DNA from: Paucibacter sp. KCTC 42545 | Lineage (GTDB): Bacteria; Pseudomonadota; Gammaproteobacteria; Burkholderiales; Burkholderiaceae_C | Length of the DNA: 64,000 nt | Assembly (NCBI RefSeq): GCF_001477625.1 | Contig: NZ_CP013692.1 | Location: 372,001-436,000, forward strand | Reading direction: 5' to 3' | In this document: piece after piece, positions 53,693 through 61,975 of the stretch | Layout of the letters: each line of letters starts with the position of its first letter | Position numbering within the stretch: position 1 is the first letter of the stretch | Notes under the pieces: generated by a model | Told to the model about the DNA's origin: nothing | Seen by the model: only the letters and a program-made list of their open reading frames with translations | Database searches by the model: none | Program-made: the position numbers and the translations under genes

Positions 53693-54715
53693 ATGAAGAT
53701 CACAGTTCTTGGCGCCGGTGCATGGGGCACGGCCCTGGCGATTCAAGCTGCCGCCCGCCACGAGGTGGTGTTGTGGGCGCGCGACCCGGCTGCCGTGGCC
53801 GAGATGCGCAGCCAGCGCTGCAATGTGCATTACCTGCCCGAGGCCGCGCTGCCTGAGGCTTTGCAGATCGAAGCCGATCTGGGTTTGGCTGTGGCTCATG
53901 CCGTTCAGCAGCAGGGCTTGATCATCATCGCCACGCCCATGGCCGCCTTGCGCAGCATGTTGGCTGGCTTGCCCGATGGCGCGCAGGTGCTGTGGGTGTG
54001 CAAAGGCTTTGAGGCAGGCACCGGCCTGCTGGGTCATGAAATTGCGCGTGAGGTGCAACCGCGCCTGCGGGTTGGCATCTTGTCGGGCCCCAGTTTTGCC
54101 CAGGAAGTGGCCGCTGGTCAGCCCACCGCGCTGGTCGCCGCCAGCGAAGACGAGGCTTTGGCGCAAGCCGCCGTGGCGGCCTTTCACAGCGAGCGTTTGC
54201 GCGTCTACACCTCCAATGACCCGGTCGGGGTGGAGGTGGGTGGGGCGGTCAAGAACGTCATGGCCATCGCGGTGGGCACGGCCGATGGCCTGCGCTTGCT
54301 GGCCGAGGGCCGCGGCGACGTCAGCCAGGCGCCGGGCCTGAATGCGCGCGCGGCGCTGATCACTCGCGGCCTGGCCGAGATGCTGCGTCTGGGCTTGGCG
54401 CTCGGCGCGCGGGCCGAGACCTTTATGGGGCTGTCGGGCATGGGTGACCTGGTGCTGACGGCAACCGGTGATTTGTCCCGCAACCGCCGTGTGGGTTTGC
54501 TGTTGGCCGAGGGTCTGCCCTTGGCGCAGATTCTGCGCGACTTGGGCCATGTGGCCGAAGGTGTTTACAGTGCGCCCACCGTGCTGGCGCGCGCCCAGGC
54601 CAAAGGCGTGGATATGCCCATCGCCGCGGCCGTGGTGGCCGTTCTGGAAGGGCGCTTGAGCCCAGCCGAGGCGGTGGATCAGCTGATGAGCCGGCAATCG
54701 CGCGCCGAAGTTTGA
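53693..54715 (+). CDS. gpsA: Glycerol-3-phosphate dehydrogenase [NAD(P)+]
   Basis: It reduces dihydroxyacetone phosphate to sn-glycerol-3-phosphate for phospholipids. [18 protein letters not shown] is the NAD(P) loop. [27 protein letters not shown], the Lys in [14 protein letters not shown] and [22 protein letters not shown] are family motifs. The frame is open from 53654, but the NAD loop fixes the start at 53693; no ribosome-binding site is evident. It follows the secB terminator closely. Length is 340 residues. Confidence 0.96.
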   Translation: MKITVLGAGAWGTALAIQAAARHEVVLWARDPAAVAEMRSQRCNVHYLPEAALPEALQIEADLGLAVAHAVQQQGLIIIATPMAALRSMLAGLPDGAQVLWVCKGFEAGTGLLGHEIAREVQPRLRVGILSGPSFAQEVAAGQPTALVAASEDEALAQAAVAAFHSERLRVYTSNDPVGVEVGGAVKNVMAIAVGTADGLRLLAEGRGDVSQAPGLNARAALITRGLAEMLRLGLALGARAETFMGLSGMGDLVLTATGDLSRNRRVGLLLAEGLPLAQILRDLGHVAEGVYSAPTVLARAQAKGVDMPIAAAVVAVLEGRLSPAEAVDQLMSRQSRAEV

Positions 54716-54724
54716 GCCTGAGCC

Positions 54725-55705
54725 ATGCTGCGCCGTGAACTCTTGCTCGCTGGTCTTGGCGCAGTTGCTTCGCCGAGTATGGCTGCGGCTGCTGCAGCTT
54801 CAGCGGCCTGGCCAAGCCGGCCGATCAAGCTGATCGTGCCATTCCCCGGCGGCAGCTCGCCGGACATCGTGGCCCGCGCCTTGGCCGATCCGCTGTCCAA
54901 AGCCTTGAATCAGACGGTGATCATCGACAATCGGCCCGGCGCCGGCGGCAATATCGGCACGGCGGCGGCAGCCTTTGCACCGCCCGACGGCAGCACTTTT
55001 TTGTTCACGATTCAAGGGCCGCTGGTCACCGCGCCCTTGTTGAATTTGCGCCTGCCCTATGAGCAGCAGCGGGATCTGTTGCCTGTCAGCCTGGTGGCCT
55101 CTTCGCCCAATGTGCTGGTGGTGGACCCCAAGCTGGGCGCCAGCGACTTGGCGGCTTTTGTACGCGTGGCCAAGCAGGCCAAGGGCGGGCTTAACTACGG
55201 CAGCGTCGGCTTGGGCAGTGCGGCCCATCTGGCGATGGAGTCTTTCAAATCGCGCGCGGGCATTGCGCTGAGCCATGTGCCCTATGCCGGCTTCGCCCAG
55301 GTGGTGCAGGCGATTTTGAATGGCGAGGTGCAGGCGGCCTTCATGGTGCCAGGTCTTGCCATGCCGCAAGTGCGGGCAGGGCGCTTGAAGGCGCTGGGTG
55401 TCAGCAGCCTGGGCCGTGTGGCGGCCTTGGCCGAATTACCGACCCTGGCCGAGCAGGGCTTTGCCGGCTTTGAGGCGATTTCCTGGCAAGCCGTGCTGGC
55501 GCCGGCCAAGACACCGGCTGCCATTGTCGAGAAGCTGGCCGCGGCCTTGCAAACCATCATCCGCAGCGATGAGTTCCGCAACCGCCTGCTGACGCATTAC
55601 TTCAGCGCCATCGGCAGCTCGCCGGAAGGCCTGGCGCAGCAAATGCGCTCGGATCGCCAGCATTGGGGGCAGATCATCAAGGCCATTGGCCTCAAGCCTG
55701 AATGA
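54725..55705 (+). CDS. Bug-family (TctC-like) tripartite tricarboxylate transporter binding protein
   Basis: The 326-residue periplasmic substrate-binding protein has a signal peptide (LLLAGLGAVASPSMAAAA), then WPSRPIKLIVPFPGGSSPDIVAR and VIIDNRPGAGGNIGT, hallmarks of the Bug family expanded in Burkholderiales. No TctA/TctB permease genes are nearby, as is common for orphan Bug proteins. The ligand is likely a carboxylate but cannot be fixed. It begins 9 bases after gpsA and is probably co-transcribed. Confidence 0.92.
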   Translation: MLRRELLLAGLGAVASPSMAAAAAASAAWPSRPIKLIVPFPGGSSPDIVARALADPLSKALNQTVIIDNRPGAGGNIGTAAAAFAPPDGSTFLFTIQGPLVTAPLLNLRLPYEQQRDLLPVSLVASSPNVLVVDPKLGASDLAAFVRVAKQAKGGLNYGSVGLGSAAHLAMESFKSRAGIALSHVPYAGFAQVVQAILNGEVQAAFMVPGLAMPQVRAGRLKALGVSSLGRVAALAELPTLAEQGFAGFEAISWQAVLAPAKTPAAIVEKLAAALQTIIRSDEFRNRLLTHYFSAIGSSPEGLAQQMRSDRQHWGQIIKAIGLKPE

Positions 55706-55741
55706 ATTGCTGCGTGAATCGCCGCGGCCGTGAACTGACCC

Positions 55742-56212
55742 TCAGGCGCCGCCGGCGTAGCCGTTCTGCCGCCAGGCCTCAAACACCGCCACTGCCACGC
55801 TATTGCTGAGGTTGAGGCTGCGCTGCTCGGGCCGCATGGGCAGGCGCACCCGCTGGCTCAGTGCAAATTGATCGCGCAGCAGCGGCGGTAAGCCGGCTGT
55901 TTCTGAGCCGAACACCAGAAAGTCGCCCGGCTGCCAGGCCACTTCCGCGAAGGGCCTGCTGCCCTTGGTGGTGAAGGCGAAAAGTCGGTCCGCTTGCGGC
56001 TTGGCCTGGGCCAGAAAGGCCTCCCAGCTGGCATGACGAAGCACGGCGGTGTACTCGTGATAGTCCAGCCCGGCGCGTTGCAGCAGCTTGTCCTCCATCG
56101 CAAAACCCAAGGGCTCGATCAGGTGCAGGGTGCAGCCGGTATTGGCAGCCAGGCGAATGATGTTGCCGGTATTGGGGGGGATTTCCGGGTGGACCAGAAC
56201 GATGTGGAACAT
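55742..56212 (-). CDS. trmL: tRNA (cytidine/uridine-2'-O-)-methyltransferase TrmL
   Basis: This SPOUT-fold methyltransferase modifies the wobble base 34 of tRNA-Leu. The 156-residue protein has FHIVLVHPEIPPNTGNIIRL, CTLHLIEPLGF, DFLVFGSETAGLP (knot SAM site) and RLPMRPEQRSLNLSNSVAVAVFEAW. It is 21 bases downstream of comF on the minus strand. The ATG at 56212 has no strong Shine-Dalgarno. Confidence 0.95.
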   Translation of the reverse strand: MFHIVLVHPEIPPNTGNIIRLAANTGCTLHLIEPLGFAMEDKLLQRAGLDYHEYTAVLRHASWEAFLAQAKPQADRLFAFTTKGSRPFAEVAWQPGDFLVFGSETAGLPPLLRDQFALSQRVRLPMRPEQRSLNLSNSVAVAVFEAWRQNGYAGGA

Positions 56213-56233
56213 GGCGGTGGGGCGGGCAAAAAA

Positions 56234-56989
56234 TCAGGGTTGATCGGGTTCGGGTGTACGGGCCAGTACCCAGGCTTGCACATGGCTGGCGCCGGCTTGG
56301 CGCAAAACGCGCGCCAATTCAAAGAGCGTGGCGCCGCTGGTCATCACATCATCTAGCAAAGCAATGTGCTGGCCGTGCAAATCCTTGGCGCGCTGCGGTT
56401 CGATGGCAAAGGCGCGGCGCACATTGGCGGCGCGCTCTTGCAAACTCAGGCGCGCTTGTTGTTCGGTATGGCGTACCCGTAGCAGCAAGTCGGGTTCGCA
56501 CTTTAGCCGCTGTCGCCGGGCTAGGCGGCGCGCCAACTCATAGCTTTGGTTGTAGCCGCGTTCGCACAGGCGTTGCGGGGTCAAAGGTACGGGCAGCAGC
56601 CAGTCGGCGCGCGCGGCCTGCGCGCTGCTCAATGCCTCGTCCAAGCGATCCACCAGGCAGGCACCCAGCTCGAGACCCTGGTGAAACTTGAAACGCTGCA
56701 GCAGGCCATCCCAGGGAAAGCCGTAGTCCAGGGCCGCGATGCAGCGGTCCAGTGGCGGCGGCTGCTGCAGGCAGCGTCCGCAGCGGGGCTGAGGCGTGGC
56801 CACGAGGCCGGGTGGTAGGCGCGTGGCGCAGGTCCAGCAGCGGATGGCTGGCTGTGCGTAACGCTGCAGGCAATCGGCGCAGATCGCCTGCCTGGCCCAA
56901 TGTCTGCAGATCGCACATTGGCTGCGGCATGGTGCCAGCAGCCGCGCGCCGGCAACGGGCTTGCTGGGGCGGCTCAGACGCGCATCCAT
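56234..56989 (-). CDS. comF: ComF family phosphoribosyltransferase-like competence protein
   Basis: The 251-residue ComF-like protein has an N-terminal zinc-ribbon region with Cys clusters (CAICRHWARQAICADC, CWTC, CGRC) and a C-terminal PRTase domain with IALLDDVMTSGATLFE. In naturally competent bacteria ComF works in DNA uptake; in others the role is unclear. The frame opens 56 codons upstream, but the ATG at 56989 is six bases after TATATT on the minus strand, matching other likely leaderless genes here. The divergent methyltransferase gene uses the overlapping -10 on the other strand. Confidence 0.9.
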   Translation of the reverse strand: MDARLSRPSKPVAGARLLAPCRSQCAICRHWARQAICADCLQRYAQPAIRCWTCATRLPPGLVATPQPRCGRCLQQPPPLDRCIAALDYGFPWDGLLQRFKFHQGLELGACLVDRLDEALSSAQAARADWLLPVPLTPQRLCERGYNQSYELARRLARRQRLKCEPDLLLRVRHTEQQARLSLQERAANVRRAFAIEPQRAKDLHGQHIALLDDVMTSGATLFELARVLRQAGASHVQAWVLARTPEPDQP

Positions 56990-56995
56990 GGCCTC

Positions 56996-57003
56996 AATAT
57001 ACT
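56996..57003. promoter_or_regulatory. Overlapping divergent -10 boxes (comF / methyltransferase)
   Basis: On the minus strand TATATT (57001-56996) is six bases before the comF ATG. On the plus strand TATACT (56998-57003) is seven bases before an ATG at 57011. The two hexamers share four bases, fitting a bidirectional promoter with symmetric -10 elements. Neither has a clear -35. Confidence 0.5.
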
Positions 57004-57010
57004 GCCGGAC

Positions 57011-57034
57011 ATGTGCGCTGAGACTTTTCCATGA
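57011..57034 (+). other. Putative leaderless 7-codon upstream ORF coupled to the methyltransferase gene
   Basis: ATG at 57011 opens Met-Cys-Ala-Glu-Thr-Phe-Pro and stops with TGA at 57032-57034. That TGA overlaps the methyltransferase ATG at 57031 (ATGA). The predicted transcription start coincides with the mini-ORF start, so ribosomes could load at the mRNA 5' end and reinitiate. Confidence 0.3.
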
Positions 57035-57969
57035 CGACCGAACAAGAGCCCTTAATCCAGGGAAACCAGGGAAGCCAAACATCCCAACGGGCCCAAGCGG
57101 TCGACAACACCGCTGTGATGCGCCAAGTGCGGCGTCTGGCCCAAGCCGAAGGGGCACCCTGGTTGCATGAGGAAGTGGCCAAGCGCATGGCCGAACGCCT
57201 CAGCTTCATCAAAATGCAGCCCAAAAGCGTCTTGCAATGGTCGGCCTTTTTGGGGGGCGGCGCGGCGGCCTTGGCGCAAATCTATCCGCAGGCGCAACAG
57301 GTTTGCGTGGAGCCGCATGCAGATTTGCTGCTGCGCAGCCTGCAGCAGCACAAAAAACCGTGGTGGCAGGTCTTGGCCCGTGGCAAGCCGGTGCAGGTCT
57401 TGGCGCCCGAGGCGCTGGCGGCTGATCAGCAGTTTGATCTGCTGTGGGCCAATATGGCTTTGCATGCCTATGCAGACCTGCCACAAATCCTCGCGCTTTG
57501 GCATAGGGGTTTAGCGACGGACGGCTTTGTGATGTTTTCTTGCCTCGGTCCGGACAGTTTTGTCGAGCTGCGCCAGCTCTATGCGGCGCGCTCTTGGTCG
57601 CGTCCGGGGCCCGAGTGGTGGGATATGCATGACATCGGCGATCTGATGGTGCAGGCCGGTTTTGCCGAGCCGGTGATGGATCAGGAGCGCCTCACGCTGA
57701 CCTGGGCCGAGCCGCAGGCGATGCTGAAAGATTTGCGCGCTTTGGGCGGAAACATCGCGCCCATGCGGTTTGCGGGCTGTCGGGGGCGGGCGTGGCAGCG
57801 TGACTTGCTGCTGGCCTTGGAAGATTTACGTGGCCCTGATGGCCGCCTGAAGCTGACGGTGGAGCTGGTCTACGGCCACGCCATCAAGCCGGTGCCGAAC
57901 TTGCGCGTCACGCCGGAGGCGAGTTTGAGCCTCGACCAGATGCGGGCCATGATCCAAAAGACAAGGTGA
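57031..57969 (+). CDS. BioC-like SAM-dependent methyltransferase
   Basis: The 312-residue protein resembles BioC, which methylates malonyl-ACP to start biotin synthesis: FMFSCLGPDSFVELRQLY and DMHDIGDLMVQAGFAEPVMDQERLTL in segments, and AVDNTAVMRQVRRLAQ at the start. Motif I, normally LDLGCGxG, reads LQWSAFLGGGAAALAQ; this degenerate form seems typical of betaproteobacterial members next to comF and leaves activity uncertain. No bio genes are nearby. The start at 57031 overlaps a mini-ORF stop. There is no Shine-Dalgarno. Confidence 0.85.
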   Translation: MTTEQEPLIQGNQGSQTSQRAQAVDNTAVMRQVRRLAQAEGAPWLHEEVAKRMAERLSFIKMQPKSVLQWSAFLGGGAAALAQIYPQAQQVCVEPHADLLLRSLQQHKKPWWQVLARGKPVQVLAPEALAADQQFDLLWANMALHAYADLPQILALWHRGLATDGFVMFSCLGPDSFVELRQLYAARSWSRPGPEWWDMHDIGDLMVQAGFAEPVMDQERLTLTWAEPQAMLKDLRALGGNIAPMRFAGCRGRAWQRDLLLALEDLRGPDGRLKLTVELVYGHAIKPVPNLRVTPEASLSLDQMRAMIQKTR

Positions 57970-58220
57970 GTCAGGGCAAGCACCGGCTCTGTCTGTGCGA
58001 GGGCTGAGCTAAACTGCCCGCTGATACAAATTGTGGCAGCTGAGTTTAGTGTCAGGTCATGTCTTTGGCCTTGCGTTAACTCAAGAAAAGTCATTGGGGC
58101 AAAGCTGTTTTTCTGCATTTGCCCTTCCGAGGGATTGCTGGATCTCGGTTTGATGGCATGGATGCGGCCTTGCTTGAGTGCGGGGCGGCAGGACATCCAA
58201 CGGATGAATTGGAGACAAGA
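57970..58220 (+). other. Upstream region of the cytochrome oxidase operon
   Basis: The 251 non-coding bases are A+T richer than average. They contain an inverted repeat CTGCC (about 58015) and GGCAG (about 58036) flanking GATACAAATTGT, and a ribosome-binding site GGAGA at 58211. Promoter elements for coxB probably lie here, but none is clear to me. No gene is seen. Confidence 0.4.
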
Positions 58221-59435
58221 GTGACGACCATGAAGACGATGAGCGCAGGACTGCATCAGGCCAAAAATGGGGCCAGTCGGCTAGGGCGCTTGGCGCAGTT
58301 GGCAACGGCCTCGGTGGCTGGTTTGGCCGCACAAGCGGCTTTCGCCGTGAACGATCTCCCCGGCGGCCCGGCGGTCAATCAGATCAATTTGCATCCTCCT
58401 GTCACTCGCATTGCCGAGGATCAGATGTGGTTGCACAACTTCATGATGGTCATCTGCCTGGTGATCTTCGTCGCCGTTTTCGGCGTGATGTTCTATTCCA
58501 TCTTCAAGCACCGCAAGTCCAAGGGCGCGGTGTCGGCCAACTTCCACGAAAGCGTCAAGGTCGAGATCGCCTGGACCATCGTGCCTTTCATCATCGTGAT
58601 CTTGATGGCCCTGCCGGCCACCAAGGTGGTGGTGGCCATGAAGGACACCACCAATGCTGACCTGACCATCAAGGCCACCGGCTACCAGTGGAAATGGGGT
58701 TACGACTACATCAAGGGTGAAGGCGAGGGCATTGGTTTCCTGGCTACCTTGGATACCGCGCAGCGCGAAATGTCCGACGCCGGCAAGCCGGCTGGCGATG
58801 ACTACCTGCTCAAGGTCGACAACCCGCTGGTCGTGCCGGTCAACAAGAAGGTGCGCATCATCACCACCGCCAACGACGTCATCCACGCCTGGATGGTGCC
58901 GGCCTTTGGCGTCAAGCAAGATGCCATCCCTGGCTTTGTGCGAGACACCTGGTTCAAGGCCGAGAAGATCGGTAACTACTACGGCCAGTGCGCCGAGTTG
59001 TGCGGCAAGGAACATGCCTATATGCCCATCCACGTGAAGGTGGTGTCGGCGGCTGACTACAGCGCCTGGGTGGATGGCAAGAAGAAGGAAATCGCCGCCA
59101 AGGCTGATGATCCAAGCAAGGTCTGGGATCAGGCGGCTCTGGTCGCCCGTGGCGAGAAGGTCTATGCCGCCAACTGCGCGGTTTGCCACCGACCCGACGG
59201 CAAGGGCGCCGGCCCGATCAAGCCCCTGGATGGCTCGGCCGTGGTGCTGAACGAGGACAAGCTCAAGCAAGTCGCGGTGCTGCTCAATGGCCAGAACAAT
59301 GGCGCGATGCCAGCGTGGAAGCAGTTGTCCGACACCGAGATCGCCGCTGTCATCACCTACACCAAGAACAGCTGGTCGAACAAGACTGGCCAATTGGTGC
59401 AGCCTGCCGAAGTCGTGGCAGCGCGAAAACAATAA
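58221..59435 (+). CDS. coxB: Cytochrome c oxidase subunit II fused to cytochrome c
   Basis: This subunit takes electrons at the CuA centre and passes them to haem a. Two TM helices follow a leader (about residues 70-92 and 110-132). The CuA site has C257-x3-C261 in GQCAELCGKEHAYM with the following His and Met. A C-terminal extension carries a cytochrome c domain (CAVCH at 319-323, axial Met in GAMPAW), as in caa3-type oxidases. The start is GTG at 58221, GGAGA five bases upstream; ATG at 58230 is the alternative. It leads the coxB-coxA-(small)-ctaG-(DUF2970)-coxC cluster. Confidence 0.95.
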   Translation: MTTMKTMSAGLHQAKNGASRLGRLAQLATASVAGLAAQAAFAVNDLPGGPAVNQINLHPPVTRIAEDQMWLHNFMMVICLVIFVAVFGVMFYSIFKHRKSKGAVSANFHESVKVEIAWTIVPFIIVILMALPATKVVVAMKDTTNADLTIKATGYQWKWGYDYIKGEGEGIGFLATLDTAQREMSDAGKPAGDDYLLKVDNPLVVPVNKKVRIITTANDVIHAWMVPAFGVKQDAIPGFVRDTWFKAEKIGNYYGQCAELCGKEHAYMPIHVKVVSAADYSAWVDGKKKEIAAKADDPSKVWDQAALVARGEKVYAANCAVCHRPDGKGAGPIKPLDGSAVVLNEDKLKQVAVLLNGQNNGAMPAWKQLSDTEIAAVITYTKNSWSNKTGQLVQPAEVVAARKQ

Positions 59436-59562
59436 TTCTGCGGGGTCGGGCAGCGCCGCAAGGCTAGCGCCGACTTCCAACTGACCAAGAATTTCTGCGC
59501 GACAGATCAGCCTTAGCTCTGTCCCCAACTGACTAGATGAACGTCTAGCAAAGGAAAAGTAA

Positions 59563-61209
59563 ATGAGTGCAGTGCTCGACAACCACGGTCACGCCAGTCA
59601 TGGCCACGACGACCACCACGACCACCATGCCCCCACCGGCTGGCGGCGCTGGGTTTTCGCCACCAATCACAAAGACATCGGGACGCTCTACCTGCTGTTC
59701 TCCTTCACCATGCTGATGGTGGGCGGCATTTTGGCGCTGTGCATCCGCGCCGAGTTGTTCCAGCCGGGCTTGCAGTTCTTCAATCCGGAACTGTTCAACC
59801 AGTTCACCACCATGCACGGCCTGATCATGGTGTTCGGCGCCATCATGCCGGCCTTTGTGGGCTTTGCGAACTGGATGATTCCGCTGCAGATCGGTGCATC
59901 GGACATGGCCTTTGCGCGCATGAATAACTTCAGCTTCTGGCTGTTGATTCCGGCCGCCGTCATGCTGGTGGCGTCTTTCTTCATGCCTGGCGGCGCACCC
60001 GCTGCCGGCTGGACGCTGTATGCGCCGCTGACCCTGCAGATGGGCCCCTCGATGGACGCTGGCATTTTCGCCATGCACATCATGGGTGCTTCGTCCATCA
60101 TGGGTTCGATCAACATCATCGTCACCATCCTGAACATGCGCGCGCCTGGCATGACCTTGATGAAGATGCCGATGTTTGCCTGGACCTGGCTGATCACGGC
60201 TTATCTGCTGATCGCCGTCATGCCCGTGCTGGCTGGCGCCATCACCATGACGCTGACTGACCGTCATTTCGGCACCAGCTTCTTCAGCCCCGCCGGCGGC
60301 GGTGACCCGGTGATGTACCAGCACATCTTCTGGTTCTTCGGTCACCCCGAGGTCTACATCATGATCTTGCCGGCTTTCGGCATCGTCAGCCAGATCGTGC
60401 CGGCTTTTGCTCGCAAGCGCCTGTTCGGCTACGCCTCCATGGTGTACGCCACGGCTTCGATTGCCATCCTGTCCTTCATCGTGTGGGCTCACCACATGTT
60501 CGCCACTGGCATGCCGGTGACGGGTCAGCTCTTCTTCATGTACGCCACCATGCTGATCGCCGTGCCCACGGGCGTGAAGATCTTCAACTGGCTGGCCACG
60601 ATGTGGCGCGGTTCCATGACCTTTGAAGTGCCGATGCTGTGGGCAGTGGGCTTCATCTTCGTGTTCACCATGGGTGGATTCACCGGCCTGATCTGCGCGA
60701 TGGCGCCGATCGACATCCAGATCCAAGACACCTACTACGTCGTCGCCCACTTCCACTATGTGCTGGTGGCCGGCTCGCTGTACGCTTTGTTCGCCGGTTA
60801 CTACTACTGGGCGCCGAAGTGGACCGGTGTGATGTTCAATGAGACGCGCGGCAAGATCCACTTCTGGGGTTCGCTGATTGCCTTCAACGTCACCTTCTTC
60901 CCCATGCACTTCCTGGGCTTGGCCGGCATGCCGCGTCGCTATGCCGACTACCCGATCCAGTTCACCGACTTCAATATGATCGCCTCGGTGGGCGCCTTCT
61001 GGTTCGGTCTGATGCAGGTCTACTTCTTCTTGTTCGTGGTCATCCCGATGATGCGCGGCAAGGGTGCCAAGGCGCCTCAGCGTCCCTGGAATGACGCCGA
61101 TGGCAAGGGTGCTGAAGGTCTGGAGTGGGAAGTGCCGTCGCCGGCGCCCTTCCACACGTTTGAAGAGCCGCCCAAGCTCAATGCCGCCGCCAACAAAGTG
61201 ATCGGCTAA
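59563..61209 (+). CDS. coxA: Cytochrome c oxidase subunit I
   Basis: This 12-helix subunit holds low-spin haem a and the haem a3-CuB centre that reduces O2 and pumps protons. The 548-residue protein has FNQFTTMHGLIMVFGAIMPA (haem a His), WFFGHPEVYIMILPAFGIVS (CuB His and cross-linked Tyr; Glu in HPEV) and VWAHHMFATGM (CuB His pair). The C-terminal VVAHFHYVLVAG has the a3 and a ligands. It starts with a His-rich tail (HGHASHGHDDHHDHHA), notable and perhaps metal-binding. AAAGGA lies 9 bases before the ATG; a 5-bp inverted repeat lies at 59533-59548. Confidence 0.97.
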   Translation: MSAVLDNHGHASHGHDDHHDHHAPTGWRRWVFATNHKDIGTLYLLFSFTMLMVGGILALCIRAELFQPGLQFFNPELFNQFTTMHGLIMVFGAIMPAFVGFANWMIPLQIGASDMAFARMNNFSFWLLIPAAVMLVASFFMPGGAPAAGWTLYAPLTLQMGPSMDAGIFAMHIMGASSIMGSINIIVTILNMRAPGMTLMKMPMFAWTWLITAYLLIAVMPVLAGAITMTLTDRHFGTSFFSPAGGGDPVMYQHIFWFFGHPEVYIMILPAFGIVSQIVPAFARKRLFGYASMVYATASIAILSFIVWAHHMFATGMPVTGQLFFMYATMLIAVPTGVKIFNWLATMWRGSMTFEVPMLWAVGFIFVFTMGGFTGLICAMAPIDIQIQDTYYVVAHFHYVLVAGSLYALFAGYYYWAPKWTGVMFNETRGKIHFWGSLIAFNVTFFPMHFLGLAGMPRRYADYPIQFTDFNMIASVGAFWFGLMQVYFFLFVVIPMMRGKGAKAPQRPWNDADGKGAEGLEWEVPSPAPFHTFEEPPKLNAAANKVIG

Positions 61210-61213
61210 GACC

Positions 61214-61330
61214 ATGGCACAGAGCCCTGAGCAGCGCAAAAGCAATAAGCGCCTGGCCCTGATCCTGGCCTCGGTGGCGGTGGTGTTCTTTGTCGGCTTC
61301 ATGACCAAGATCGCCGTTCTCGGCTTCTGA
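61214..61330 (+). CDS. Cytochrome oxidase small assembly protein
   Basis: This 38-residue protein is encoded between coxA and ctaG. A basic N-terminus (QSPEQRKSNKRL) is followed by one membrane helix (ALILASVAVVFFVGFMTKIAVLGF). Proteins of this size and place are known in Burkholderiales cox clusters. It starts four bases after the coxA stop and ends nine bases before ctaG, so it is translated from the same mRNA. Its exact function is not established to my knowledge. Confidence 0.85.
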   Translation: MAQSPEQRKSNKRLALILASVAVVFFVGFMTKIAVLGF

Positions 61331-61339
61331 ACCGGCGCT

Positions 61340-61975
61340 ATGGCTGATAAGACCTGGTCACTGGCAAGCGCGCTGCGCAGGGACAACCTGCACTTGGTCG
61401 CCAAGCTGGTGGTGGTGACGGCACTGATGTTTGGCTTCGGCTATGCCTTGGTGCCGCTCTACAAAGCGGTGTGCACGGCCTTGGGCATTAATGTTCTGTC
61501 CTTGGCGGAGCGCCAGCATGCGGTGCGCGCCGAGGATGTGAAGAACACGCAGGTCGACCGCAGCCGCTCCATCTCGGTGGAGTTTGATGCCAATGCCCGC
61601 GGCCCTTGGGAATTCAAGCCCGCGGTGTCTAACTTGACCGTGCATCCGGGCGAGTTGGTCACCGTGATGTACGAATTCCAGAACGTGCAGAACCGGGTCA
61701 TGTCGGCGCAAGCCATTCCCAGCTATGCGCCCAAGCAAGCGACGGCGCATTTCAACAAGCTGGAGTGTTTTTGTTTCAACGAATACACCTTGCAGCCGGG
61801 TGAGAAGAAGCAATGGCCGGTGGTCTTTGTGATCGACCCCAAGCTGCCCAAGGATGTGAAGACCATCACCTTGTCCTACACCTTCTTCGAGGTGGCGGGC
61901 AAGGGACAGAAGAAGTTGCCGGGCACGCCGCCGGCGCCGGTCGCCGCAGTGCCTGCGGCCAAGGTGCAGCTGTGA
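61340..61975 (+). CDS. ctaG: Cytochrome c oxidase assembly protein CtaG/Cox11
   Basis: This copper chaperone delivers Cu to CuB of subunit I. The 211-residue protein has one N-terminal TM (VVVTALMFGFGYALVPLYKAVCTALG) and a periplasmic Ig-like domain with the copper motif NKLECFCFNEYTLQPGE (Cys-x-Cys). The C-terminus is a short Pro/Ala tail. The stop overlaps the DUF2970 gene start as GTGA. Confidence 0.95.
   Translation: MADKTWSLASALRRDNLHLVAKLVVVTALMFGFGYALVPLYKAVCTALGINVLSLAERQHAVRAEDVKNTQVDRSRSISVEFDANARGPWEFKPAVSNLTVHPGELVTVMYEFQNVQNRVMSAQAIPSYAPKQATAHFNKLECFCFNEYTLQPGEKKQWPVVFVIDPKLPKDVKTITLSYTFFEVAGKGQKKLPGTPPAPVAAVPAAKVQL

Noticed and set aside
56990..57157. N-terminal extension of ComF
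   Set aside because: It overlaps the divergent methyltransferase, and the Cys-rich domain starts after 56989.
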